Assembly (NCBI RefSeq): GCF_030826625.1
Contig: NZ_JAPJNQ010000026.1
Span: forward strand, 1-26,168
Direction: 5' to 3'
Length of the DNA: 26,168 nt
Origin: Corynebacterium sp.
Lineage (GTDB): Bacteria > Actinomycetota > Actinomycetes > Mycobacteriales > Mycobacteriaceae
Shown: positions 7,853 through 14,948 of the stretch, piece after piece
Layout of the letters: each line of letters begins with the position of its first letter
Position numbering within the stretch: position 1 is the stretch's first letter
Notes under the pieces: generated by a model
Database searches by the model: none
What the model was told of the DNA's origin: nothing
The model's input: only the letters and a program-made list of their open reading frames with translations
Translations under genes and position numbers: made by a program

Positions 7853-7866
7853 CAACACTAGTGTTC
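7853..7866. promoter_or_regulatory. Candidate SufR operator over the sufR promoter
   Basis: AACACTAGTGTT (7854-7865) is a perfect 12-bp palindrome just upstream of sufR. In the longer view it reads CAAC-N6-GTTC, one base from the CAAC-N6-GTTG pattern reported for SufR proteins of other bacteria (recalled, not checked). On the minus strand it contains TAGTGT (7860-7855), a possible -10 box whose transcript would start near 7848. A repressor bound here would block sufR-suf transcription, giving autoregulation. Assignment is by position and symmetry only. Confidence 0.6.
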
Positions 7867-8050
7867 CTTAAATCAGGCGCAGTGTCCAACTGAACCAGGC
7901 TAATCATTCTGAACTACAACCGAGCACAGCTGGCCATATAAAGCCTTAGTTCTGTTTCATCGAAGCAGATGCGCGGCTGCCCAAGGCTAAAGCTGTTGGA
8001 TTTCACAAACGTGGCGACCGCAGCTGCTGCCCGCTCGCATGAGTTATGAC

Positions 8051-8061
8051 TAAAATATACT
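8051..8061 (+). promoter_or_regulatory. -10 region of mptB; mRNA probably leaderless
   Basis: TAAAAT (8051-8056), overlapping TATACT (8056-8061), lies just before the GTG start at 8065. From TAAAAT the expected transcription start is at about 8063-8065, so the mRNA would begin at or next to the start codon. No Shine-Dalgarno sequence is present before the GTG. No convincing -35 box is visible. Leaderless mRNAs are common in corynebacteria and mycobacteria. Confidence 0.5.
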
Positions 8062-8064
8062 TTC

Positions 8065-9726
8065 GTGAATTTGCGCACGCTCAACCCTTGGCCACCTATT
8101 CGCTCGGTTTTACCGCGCGTGGGGACTGCGGGTTCACGCTCTGCACAGTTACACGACGAGACATCACCGATCCCTTCCCAAGCCCAGCCAACGAGATCGC
8201 AACGACGATGGTTTAGCTTTTTACGCTGGCTCGGCACCGTGGCAACGCTTCTGATTGGGCTCGGCGGCTTGGGCGCCGGAGCACTTCCGGTGATTAATAA
8301 CCCTTATTCAGAGTTCCCCCTGGGGTCTTTGATGGCGCGAATGCTGCAGACGTCGTCAGCGTTGGTGATGATGGGAATCGCACTGCTAGCTTTCGCATGG
8401 ATCGGGATGGCGCGATTCGTCGGCATCGACTTGTGTTTTCGAGCTGACCACAACAGAACTGTCACCACTACAGATTTAAAGAAAACGTTGGCAGCGTGGT
8501 CGCTACCATTAGTGTTCACTGCCCCGCTTTTCACACAAGATATTTATTCCTACCTCGCGAATGGCTCAATCGTCGCCCAAGGACTTAGCCCATATGAGGC
8601 AGGTCCGGTAGAGCTGCTAGGTGTTGATGATCCACTCGCGCGCTCTGTCCCTTTCATTTGGGCACAGTCCCCGTCGCCGTATGGGCCAGTGGCTCTCGGT
8701 ATCGCAGGGATGATCAGTCATGTGACTGGCGACGGCATCATCTTCGGAGTTTTAGCCCACCGAATTATTTCCCTCCTCGGCATCGTGGCTATGGCCTGGG
8801 CTCTAGCGAAACTGGCGCGTCGCTGCCAGGTCGCACCAGAAACTGCACTCTGGCTAGGAGTACTCAACCCAGTCGTGATGCTGCATCTATTGGGTGGCAT
8901 CCACAACGAAGCAATTCTATTAGGGTTCCTGCTCGTCGGTGTCGAGCTGGCGTTTCGCGGGATTGATTCCTCGAAGACAAGTACACGATGGGCATTACTG
9001 GCGACGAGCGGTTTCCTCATTTCCTGCGCGGGCATGGTCAAGGTTACTGGCTTTATTGCTTTGGGTTTTGTTGGAATGATGCTCGCAAAATCGCTAGCAG
9101 ACAAAGGCATGCGCCAGTGGATTGCTGTGATAATTGCCGCAGGGTTTTATCTCATAGTGCTCGTTGTTAGTATCTTCACCGCTACCGTCGCCACGGGAAT
9201 CGACCTCGGCTGGATTAGTGCACAAGGTGGTGCTGCGAGCATTCGCAGTTGGTTATCCTTGACCACTGCATTGGGAGTAAGCAGTGGTTTTATCGGCTCA
9301 CTGCTCGGGCTCGGTGATCACACCGAATCAATCTTGGTGCTTACACGCACCCTCGGTGTCGTAGTGTCTGGCATTTTTCTCGTGCGCATGCTTTTCGCTA
9401 CTTTGCGGGGAGCAATCAACCCAGTGGGTGGGCTTGGTATAGCCACGTTGGTTCTCGTCATATTCTTCCCTGTAGTACACCCCTGGTATTTGCTGTGGGC
9501 GATCGTCCCCCTTGCCGCATGGGCCAATCGTGCGGTCTTCCGTTTCTTAGTAACGATTTACTGCGTCATCGTCAGTTTTTTGACCTTGCCTCGAGGTATG
9601 GCGCTACCCGCTGACGTCGTTGCCGCCATTTATGTGCAAGCGTTCCTGAGTGTGCTGGCCATTTTTGGTCTCGCCAGCGTGTTTTATTACCTACTACGTC
9701 GTCAGCGAGACTCTGCCTTACAATGA
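8065..9726 (+). CDS. mptB: MptB-like alpha-1,6-mannopyranosyltransferase
   Basis: Polytopic membrane glycosyltransferase of the GT-C fold, 553 aa, with about 12 hydrophobic segments after a 50-residue cytoplasmic N-terminus. In mycolata MptB uses polyprenyl-phosphate mannose to begin the alpha-1,6-mannan core of lipomannan and lipoarabinomannan. The first large loop carries FTQDIYSYLANG with acidic residue D159, matching the GT-C aspartate motif, followed by GLSPYEAGP and SPSPYGPVAL, features of the MptA/MptB group. The identification also rests on position: an MptB homologue follows the suf genes in C. glutamicum (recalled). GTG 8065 is chosen because a -10 box lies directly before it. The stop overlaps the following ABC gene by 4 bp. 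MptA is the main alternative. Confidence 0.85.
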   Translation: MNLRTLNPWPPIRSVLPRVGTAGSRSAQLHDETSPIPSQAQPTRSQRRWFSFLRWLGTVATLLIGLGGLGAGALPVINNPYSEFPLGSLMARMLQTSSALVMMGIALLAFAWIGMARFVGIDLCFRADHNRTVTTTDLKKTLAAWSLPLVFTAPLFTQDIYSYLANGSIVAQGLSPYEAGPVELLGVDDPLARSVPFIWAQSPSPYGPVALGIAGMISHVTGDGIIFGVLAHRIISLLGIVAMAWALAKLARRCQVAPETALWLGVLNPVVMLHLLGGIHNEAILLGFLLVGVELAFRGIDSSKTSTRWALLATSGFLISCAGMVKVTGFIALGFVGMMLAKSLADKGMRQWIAVIIAAGFYLIVLVVSIFTATVATGIDLGWISAQGGAASIRSWLSLTTALGVSSGFIGSLLGLGDHTESILVLTRTLGVVVSGIFLVRMLFATLRGAINPVGGLGIATLVLVIFFPVVHPWYLLWAIVPLAAWANRAVFRFLVTIYCVIVSFLTLPRGMALPADVVAAIYVQAFLSVLAIFGLASVFYYLLRRQRDSALQ

Positions 9727-10685
9727 TGAGCGTGCATACAACTTTCGATGGCTCAAACGAGGCAAACGCGCAAGAAACGCCTGCCGTGGTGCTCGACTCC
9801 GTCAGCAAAAGCTACGGTGACACCACAGCAGTCAACGCGTTAAGCCTAACTGTGCCTCGCGGCTGTATTGTCTCCCTGCTTGGGCCAAACGGTGCAGGAA
9901 AAACCACCACCATTGAAATCTGTGAAGGTTTTACCAAACCCAGCGCAGGTAAAGTATCCGTTCTTGGGATGGACCCTTCGACGGAGCCCGACAAAGTCCG
10001 CCAACATATCGGGATGATGCTACAAGGCGGTGGTGGTTATTCTGGCGCGACGGTCATCGAGCAATTGAAATTGGCGGCACAATACTGTTTGAGCCCCCAT
10101 GACCCCGAATGGTTATTAGAACTCGTCGGCTTGAGCGCACACCGTTCGACATCGTACCGCCGTTTATCAGGCGGGCAGCAGCAGCGACTTTCCCTCGCGC
10201 TGGCCTTACTTCCGCGTCCTGAATTAGTATTTCTTGATGAGCCGACCGCAGGTATGGATACTCAGGCGCGACGGTTGACGTGGGATCTCATCTCAGCACT
10301 GCGTCGCGACGGCGTAACCGTAGTAATGACGACCCATTTACTCGATGAAGCCGAGCGGCTTTCAGATTATATCTACATCATTGATCACGGCAGCCTACAG
10401 CTGGAAGGCAGTCCCGAATCGCTGCTCACAGAATTTGCAGGCGAAAGTCTAAGCTTTTCCACCAACAAGGAGCTACCACCAGGAGTCCTTCCCGACGAGT
10501 GGCGTCTGAGCACAGTCGGCCACAACCGTTACCAATTGCACGCTGAACCTACGCCGAAACTGCTCGCACAATTGACTAGCCTGCTTGCCGAACACAATAC
10601 CTTGTTGCAAGAACTCAACGTCACTGCCCGTAATCTGGAAGAAGTATTCCTTTCTGTCACCGATAAGCTTGATCATCGTGCATAG
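9723..10685 (+). CDS. ABC-2 type exporter, ATP-binding protein
   Basis: Nucleotide-binding subunit of a two-component exporter in the CcmA/DrrA group, 320 aa. Walker A is GPNGAGKT (54-61), the signature is LSGGQQQR (148-155), Walker B is LVFLDEPTAG with E173, and the H-loop is H205 in TTHLLDE. A C-terminal extension of about 90 residues after the ATPase core resembles DrrA-type proteins. The start ATG overlaps the mptB stop (ATGA at 9723-9726), and the adjacent ATG at 9726 is also possible. There is no good ribosome site, so translation probably depends on coupling. The substrate is unknown. Location between a mannan synthesis gene and a heme A gene suggests an envelope glycolipid or a respiratory cofactor, but neither is shown. 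Confidence 0.92.
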   Translation: MMSVHTTFDGSNEANAQETPAVVLDSVSKSYGDTTAVNALSLTVPRGCIVSLLGPNGAGKTTTIEICEGFTKPSAGKVSVLGMDPSTEPDKVRQHIGMMLQGGGGYSGATVIEQLKLAAQYCLSPHDPEWLLELVGLSAHRSTSYRRLSGGQQQRLSLALALLPRPELVFLDEPTAGMDTQARRLTWDLISALRRDGVTVVMTTHLLDEAERLSDYIYIIDHGSLQLEGSPESLLTEFAGESLSFSTNKELPPGVLPDEWRLSTVGHNRYQLHAEPTPKLLAQLTSLLAEHNTLLQELNVTARNLEEVFLSVTDKLDHRA

Positions 10686-11439
10686 TTTTCCAACCGATAC
10701 CTTTCGCCCCGGCCCTAAACCAGCTTCGACACTGCGCATCACGCTCGCGCAAACGCGCATGGAAACGTCGTTAATCCTGCGTCACGGCGAACAGCTTTTG
10801 CTGAACATCGTCGTGCCGTTGGCGATTTTGATTGGCGCCTCAGCGGTTCCAGTCCTCGGTGAAAATCGCGGAATCGACGAAATTTTTCCCATGGTAATCA
10901 CCGTCGCCGCCATGGGCTCAGGATTTACCGGCCAGGCCATCGCGGTCGCCTTCGACCGCCGCTATGGAGCACTCAAGAGACTCGGGGCATCCGGGGTGCC
11001 ACGCCGGGCCATCATCCAAGGAAAAATTTGTGCAATCGTCATTGTTACCTTGCTACAAGCGGTCATCCTATCTATCGTGGCCGCTTTCCTTGGTTTCAGT
11101 GCTCATTTCGGGTCAATAATTTTAGCCGCCCTCGTGCTCTTGCTTTCAGCTGGCACTTTTACAGCTTTTGGCTTGTTCTTAGGGGGTACCCTGGCAGCCG
11201 AAAAGGTATTAGGACTTAGTAATTTCTGTTGGCTCGTGCTGCTTGGCGTTGTTGGATGGGTGTTGTATTCACAAGGACTCGGCGATAACGGCATCTGGTC
11301 GCTTGTTCCCTCCGTGGCAGTAGCATCTGCACTTTCCGAAAGTCTTGCCGGGGCATTCCCGTTGCTCGAATTAGTGATCACGTCCGCGTGGGGGCTGTTC
11401 GCGACTGCATTAGCGGTCAACAAATTCAGTTTTACTTAG
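10678..11439 (+). CDS. ABC-2 type exporter, permease protein
   Basis: Membrane partner of the preceding ATPase. About six hydrophobic segments follow a cytoplasmic stretch (TLAQTRMETSLILRHGEQLLLNIVVPLAILIG), the usual beginning of ABC-2 permeases. The motif FDRRYGALKRLGASG in the first cytoplasmic loop is typical of the small actinobacterial DrrB-like permeases. The frame is open further upstream, but those codons lie inside the ATPase gene. GTG 10678, which overlaps the ATPase stop by 8 bp, gives 253 aa and is preferred. A short form from ATG 10756 would lose part of the conserved N-terminus. Substrate unknown. Confidence 0.88.
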   Translation: MHSFPTDTFRPGPKPASTLRITLAQTRMETSLILRHGEQLLLNIVVPLAILIGASAVPVLGENRGIDEIFPMVITVAAMGSGFTGQAIAVAFDRRYGALKRLGASGVPRRAIIQGKICAIVIVTLLQAVILSIVAAFLGFSAHFGSIILAALVLLLSAGTFTAFGLFLGGTLAAEKVLGLSNFCWLVLLGVVGWVLYSQGLGDNGIWSLVPSVAVASALSESLAGAFPLLELVITSAWGLFATALAVNKFSFT

Positions 11440-11448
11440 CTCTGTAGG

Positions 11449-11470
11449 CTCAGTGCTCAGTAGACTCAGT
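11449..11470 (+). repeat. Three CTCAGT hexamers upstream of ctaA
   Basis: CTCAGT occurs at 11449-11454, 11456-11461 and 11465-11470, within 22 bases, in the gap after the ABC permease gene. The spacing (7 and 9 bp) is irregular. They may be degenerate repeats or weak protein-binding sites upstream of ctaA. The function is not known and chance is possible. Confidence 0.35.
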
Positions 11471-11488
11471 CGAATTCGCTAAGCTGCG

Positions 11489-11505
11489 ACTGTTGCTACA
11501 ACAGT
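11489..11505. promoter_or_regulatory. Inverted repeat before ctaA with adjacent -10-like box
   Basis: ACTGTTG-CTA-CAACAGT is a perfect 7-bp inverted repeat with a 3-base centre. A -10-like TAATAC (11508-11513) begins 3 bp after it, so the repeat would lie in the -35/-10 spacer of a ctaA promoter. That is a natural place for a repressor. A sensible regulator would respond to heme or oxygen, but the sequence does not name it. Confidence 0.4.
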
Positions 11506-11586
11506 AGTAATACTGTGAGCAATCACTAGTCAGCCGGGATGCGCGCTAGTTCGGAACGAGACTACGTACCGAGTAGGATGAGCGTT

Positions 11587-12645
11587 GTGAGTACCGTAAA
11601 CCAGCAGCCCAGCAGCAAAGTCGCAGGGCCAGAATCTTCAACTGCGGCAACGAATTCACTACAGTCACCGCCTGAACAAATGCGTCCCAACCTCCGGTGG
11701 CAACGTCGCTTGGCTCTGCTGTTGCTTCTCTCCCAAGCTGGAATTACTGTCTCTGGTTCGATCGTCCGAGTCACTGGTTCCGGACTAGGCTGCGATACTT
11801 GGCCAAACTGTCAGGAAGGTTCGCTCGTCCCCGTGGCAGGTGCGCAGCCGTGGATTCACCAAATTATTGAATTCGGTAACCGGTTGCTCACTTTCGTTGT
11901 AGTCGCGGCCGCGATCGCCGCTTTGTTTGCCGTGTGGAAAGCTGGTCGTCGGCGTGAATTAATCGTCTACGGCGTGCTATCCATCGTCGGCATCATTGTT
12001 CAAGCAGTGATTGGTGGCATTTCCGTACACATGGAATTGCACTGGTGGTCAGTCGCGTTGCACTTCCTGCCATCGATGCTGTTGGTGTGGATTGCAGCTT
12101 TGTTGTACACCAGAGTTCTGGAGGACGACGAACGACCTCCACAACGGGTCTTCGGCGCAAATACCCGTCGCTTCGCCGCTTGTGCTGCAGCTGCCCTTGC
12201 CGTCGTGCTCATCACGGGCACAATGGTGACGGGATCAGGCCCGCATTCCGGTGATGCCGAAGCAGGCATGGAAGGTCGCCTCGAGCTCGATACCGAGATG
12301 CTCGCTATTGTTCACGCGGTGTGCATGTACACCTATCTGCTATTGACACTGTTGGTGGTCTGGCAGCTGTACAAACAGCATGCTCCGCAACGCGCCAAAT
12401 TTACCGCTTGGGTCCTCGTTGGCATGATTATCGTGCAGTGGGCGGTTGGTGTCGCCCAGTTTTATCTCGGCGTTCCACGATGGACAGTACCGTTCCACAT
12501 TGCGATGAGCTCTGTTGTGGTTGCTTTCACCGCTGCATTGTGGGCGCGTGGTTATGCCCGACCACGTTTGCCAGGTGCTCCGTTCATGTTCAACAAAGCC
12601 CTGGCTAGGGAAAAATCATTGTCTGCAGAGAAATCAAAGGACTGA
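11587..12645 (+). CDS. ctaA: Heme A synthase CtaA (COX15 family)
   Basis: Membrane enzyme that oxidises the C8 methyl group of heme O to give heme A for cytochrome aa3 oxidase. It has eight predicted helices. Counting from GTG 11587, the family Cys pair is C69/C75 (GLGCDTWPNC), and candidate heme ligands include His159 (SVALHFLP), His243 (AIVHAVC) and His304 (VPFHIAM). The helix-2 motif is EFGNR, with Asn where the Bacillus enzyme has the EXXHR His; I believe this is usual in actinobacteria. The start is uncertain. GTG 11587 has AGGA 8 nt upstream and gives 352 aa. ATG 11539 and ATG 11578 are in frame but have poor ribosome sites. CtaB, the preceding enzyme in the pathway, is encoded 1.1 kb away on the other strand. 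Confidence 0.92.
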   Translation: MSTVNQQPSSKVAGPESSTAATNSLQSPPEQMRPNLRWQRRLALLLLLSQAGITVSGSIVRVTGSGLGCDTWPNCQEGSLVPVAGAQPWIHQIIEFGNRLLTFVVVAAAIAALFAVWKAGRRRELIVYGVLSIVGIIVQAVIGGISVHMELHWWSVALHFLPSMLLVWIAALLYTRVLEDDERPPQRVFGANTRRFAACAAAALAVVLITGTMVTGSGPHSGDAEAGMEGRLELDTEMLAIVHAVCMYTYLLLTLLVVWQLYKQHAPQRAKFTAWVLVGMIIVQWAVGVAQFYLGVPRWTVPFHIAMSSVVVAFTAALWARGYARPRLPGAPFMFNKALAREKSLSAEKSKD

Positions 12646-12665
12646 TCCCGCTGGTCGAAATAATC

Positions 12666-12694
12666 GGTTCTGCACGCATTAACCTTGCAGAGCC
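12666..12694. terminator. Stem-loop after ctaA
   Basis: GGTTCTGCA (12666-12674) pairs with TGCAGAGCC (12686-12694), eight Watson-Crick pairs and one G-U in the RNA, around an 11-base loop. It starts 20 bp after the ctaA stop. There is no T-tract, so it is only a possible terminator or 3'-end stabiliser. Confidence 0.4.
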
Positions 12695-12709
12695 CTAGAA
12701 TCTATAGAC

Positions 12710-12729
12710 CTAAATCTAACTAAATCTAA
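12710..12729. repeat. Tandem 10-bp repeat in the ctaA-qor gap
   Basis: CTAAATCTAA occurs twice in direct succession (12710-12719 and 12720-12729) in an AT-rich patch about 55 bp upstream of the qor start. The 10-bp period places both copies on the same face of the helix. It may be an upstream regulatory site or a simple duplication. Confidence 0.4.
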
Positions 12730-12770
12730 TGTATTAAGCGTGACTACGGTCGCTCGTTGCTTATCCCCTG

Positions 12771-12776
12771 TAACCT
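12771..12776 (+). promoter_or_regulatory. -10 box of qor, probably leaderless
   Basis: TAACCT at 12771-12776 stands 7 nt before the ATG at 12784, where transcription would be expected to start. There is no ribosome-binding site before that ATG. Together these suggest a leaderless transcript. No clear -35 box is seen. Confidence 0.4.
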
Positions 12777-12783
12777 CGTAGTT

Positions 12784-13752
12784 ATGAAGGCAATACAGAT
12801 TGAAGAAACCGGTGGGCCTGATGTCCTGCAACTCGTTGATTTAGCAGCTCCAGAGCCTACCGATGACCAAGTTCTCGTTGAAGTACTAGTTGCCGGCGTG
12901 AACTACATTGATACTTATTACCGGCAGGGCATCTATTCCGCCCAACCACCATTTACCCCTGGTTTTGAGGGTGTTGGTCGAGTCGCACACGACCCTGCTG
13001 GGCACATCGCAGTTGGAACCATGGTTGCATGGAACACCGCTTTTGGCTCCTATGCCGAAAAAGTCTGCGTCGACCGTGAGAAATTGGTAGCAGTGCCGAA
13101 TGACTTCGATCTTCCCACCGCCGCATCGATGCTGCTCCAGGGAATTACCGCACATTATTTAACCCACGGTGTCTATGAGCTTGCCGACGGCGACAGCTGC
13201 TTGATTACAGCGGGCGCTGGAGGCGTGGGTCTAGTAGCTACACAGCTAGCAGTAGCAGCTGGTGCCACCGTATACACAGTGGTCTCAAGTGATGAAAAAG
13301 AAAAACTTTCCTACGAAGCCGGAGCCAGCCATGTGTTACGCTACGGTCCCGATTTGGCGGAACAAGTTCGCGAATTGACTGATGGTCGCGGTGTCGATGT
13401 CGTCTACGACGGCGTAGGCAAAGATACCTTCGAGCAATCGTTGGATATGGTTCGCGAACGTGGTGTCGTCTGTTTGTTTGGCGCAGCTTCCGGGCCCGTT
13501 GGTCCGATTGACCCACAAATCCTGAATCAGAAAGGGTCAATCTTCCTCACTCGCCCATCGGTGGCTGGATGGACCAGCCGCGAAGGCGAATTTCAAATGC
13601 GCGCCCAAGCAGTCGTTCAGGCAGTCGTGGATGGAGCTCTTCGGTTCCGCATCAGCAAAGAATATCCATTGGAGCAGGCCGCGCAGGCACATCGCGATCT
13701 CCAAGACCGCAAAACCACTGGTTCTATAGTGCTGCGTGTCCAGAACGATTAA
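12784..13752 (+). CDS. qor: NADPH:quinone reductase, zinc-independent MDR family
   Basis: Medium-chain dehydrogenase/reductase of the quinone oxidoreductase (zeta-crystallin-like) subfamily, 322 aa. It transfers electrons from NADPH to quinones or other electrophiles in the cytoplasm. The N-terminal GroES-like half has GVNYIDTYYRQGIY and PFTPGFEGVG. The Rossmann fold follows, with ITAGAGGVGLVATQLA. There is no Cys/His zinc-ligand set, as expected for this subfamily. ATG 12784 is preferred because the protein then begins MKAIQIEETGGP, as in homologues. An in-frame TTG at 12757 only adds a non-conserved tail. The gene ends 3 bp from the convergent ctaB. A homologue stands here in C. glutamicum (recalled), so the link with heme A genes is long-standing. 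The physiological substrate is unknown. Confidence 0.9.
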   Translation: MKAIQIEETGGPDVLQLVDLAAPEPTDDQVLVEVLVAGVNYIDTYYRQGIYSAQPPFTPGFEGVGRVAHDPAGHIAVGTMVAWNTAFGSYAEKVCVDREKLVAVPNDFDLPTAASMLLQGITAHYLTHGVYELADGDSCLITAGAGGVGLVATQLAVAAGATVYTVVSSDEKEKLSYEAGASHVLRYGPDLAEQVRELTDGRGVDVVYDGVGKDTFEQSLDMVRERGVVCLFGAASGPVGPIDPQILNQKGSIFLTRPSVAGWTSREGEFQMRAQAVVQAVVDGALRFRISKEYPLEQAAQAHRDLQDRKTTGSIVLRVQND

Positions 13753-13755
13753 TCG

Positions 13756-14673
13756 CTAGCCCAGGAACGGAGTCCAGCCGACGACAGCGTCGACTGATAG
13801 CGTGAGGAACAGAATCGCCAGGTAATTATTGGACCAGATAAACAGCGCCATGGGTTGCACCTTGGCGCCTTTTTTCACGCCCTGGTGTAGGCGGAATGCC
13901 ATATACAAAAAGACCGCGGCAGTGCTAACAGCACCTAGAAGGTAAATCCAGGACGCAGCAGGAATCAAGACGAATGATGTGATGACCATCGCCACGGAAT
14001 ACAGCAAAATCTGTCGCGTAACCTCAGATTCCTTGGCTACGACGGGCAGCATCGGGATACCTGCGCGTTTGTAGTCATCTTTGTACTTCATAGCCAAAGC
14101 CCAGGTATGCGGTGGCGTCCAGAAGAAGATGATCAAGAATAACGCAATAGCTTGCCACCATTGTGATGGTTGATCGGCAGGCGCGTTATCCGTAATCACG
14201 GCCCAACCGACCATGACTGGCATACAACCGGCCAGGCCGCCCCAAACAATATTTTGTGAAGTGCGACGCTTCAAGAATTTGGTATAAACCAGGATGTAGT
14301 GCACGTTTGTCAGAATCACGAACAGTGCTGCCAACCAAGAATTAGCTAACAAGCCCAGCCAGAGAACTGAAATAATCAATAGAACGGCACCGAAGACAGC
14401 GGCTTCTCTTTTCGATACTGCGTCATTAACCAAAGGGCGGCCACGTGTGCGCTTCATTTTCTGGTCAAGCTCATAATCAGCGACCATATTAAAAGTATGC
14501 GCAGCGGACGCACCCATCCAGCCACCCAACAGGGTGAGAATGATTAGGCCGAAGTTATTGGCTATCGCATCTGCACCCCGCTCTGCTTGCAGCATGGCGG
14601 GAAGCGCAGCTACCAAGAGCAGTTCAATGATCCGCGGCTTAGTTAACGCGAAATATGCCTTGATCTTCCCCAA
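13756..14673 (-). CDS. ctaB: Protoheme IX farnesyltransferase CtaB
   Basis: UbiA-family membrane prenyltransferase that adds a farnesyl group to heme B to make heme O, the substrate of CtaA. Nine hydrophobic helices are predicted. The family's Asp-rich prenyl-diphosphate motif is present as NMVADYELDQKMKRT with RGRPL, and a second polar site appears as KYKDDYKRAGIPMLP. The start is decided by the ribosome site: GGAGGA (14686-14681) lies 7 nt before TTG 14673, giving 305 aa beginning GKIKAYFALTKPR. TTG codons at 14691 and 14688 are in frame, but they overlap or precede that ribosome site. A TAA closes the frame just upstream and no ATG is available. It is divergent from the transketolase gene and convergent with qor. 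Confidence 0.94.
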   Translation of the reverse strand: MGKIKAYFALTKPRIIELLLVAALPAMLQAERGADAIANNFGLIILTLLGGWMGASAAHTFNMVADYELDQKMKRTRGRPLVNDAVSKREAAVFGAVLLIISVLWLGLLANSWLAALFVILTNVHYILVYTKFLKRRTSQNIVWGGLAGCMPVMVGWAVITDNAPADQPSQWWQAIALFLIIFFWTPPHTWALAMKYKDDYKRAGIPMLPVVAKESEVTRQILLYSVAMVITSFVLIPAASWIYLLGAVSTAAVFLYMAFRLHQGVKKGAKVQPMALFIWSNNYLAILFLTLSVDAVVGWTPFLG

Positions 14674-14948
14674 GGAAAAATCCTCCAACAACGTGCCAAT
14701 TAGTTCTCTCGATGCTTACCGTCCGTGGGATTTCGACGGCATAAGAGATAGTCGTTTACAAAGGGCGGAAAGTTCCCACCAACTTTCGGCGGATAAGAAC
14801 TCACTGTCTCGAACCACCATATCCTACACGCTGCCCCCAGTGTGGCTCCTAATCGCATGCGAGTGCGCAAAAGTTCGCCCCTACCTTTAAACTATGGGGC
14901 ACACCATTGTTATCACCGTAGTAAACAGATTGATGCGAGGAACCGGCT
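14674..14948. promoter_or_regulatory. Divergent ctaB/tkt control region
   Basis: This 275-bp non-coding stretch must hold promoters for both ctaB (-) and the pentose phosphate operon (+). Visible elements are GAAAGTT/AACTTTC (14768-14774 and 14781-14787, 6-base centre), a 10-bp palindrome TCGCATGCGA (14853-14862), and a -10-like TAAACT (14888-14893) that would give a leader of about 50 nt to the GTG at 14949. GAGGA about 7-8 nt before that GTG is its ribosome site. No convincing -35 boxes are seen. Confidence 0.5.

Noticed and set aside
12757..12783. In-frame TTG upstream of qor as a start
   Set aside because: It adds nine non-conserved residues and has no ribosome site; ATG 12784 follows a -10 box at the spacing expected for a leaderless mRNA.
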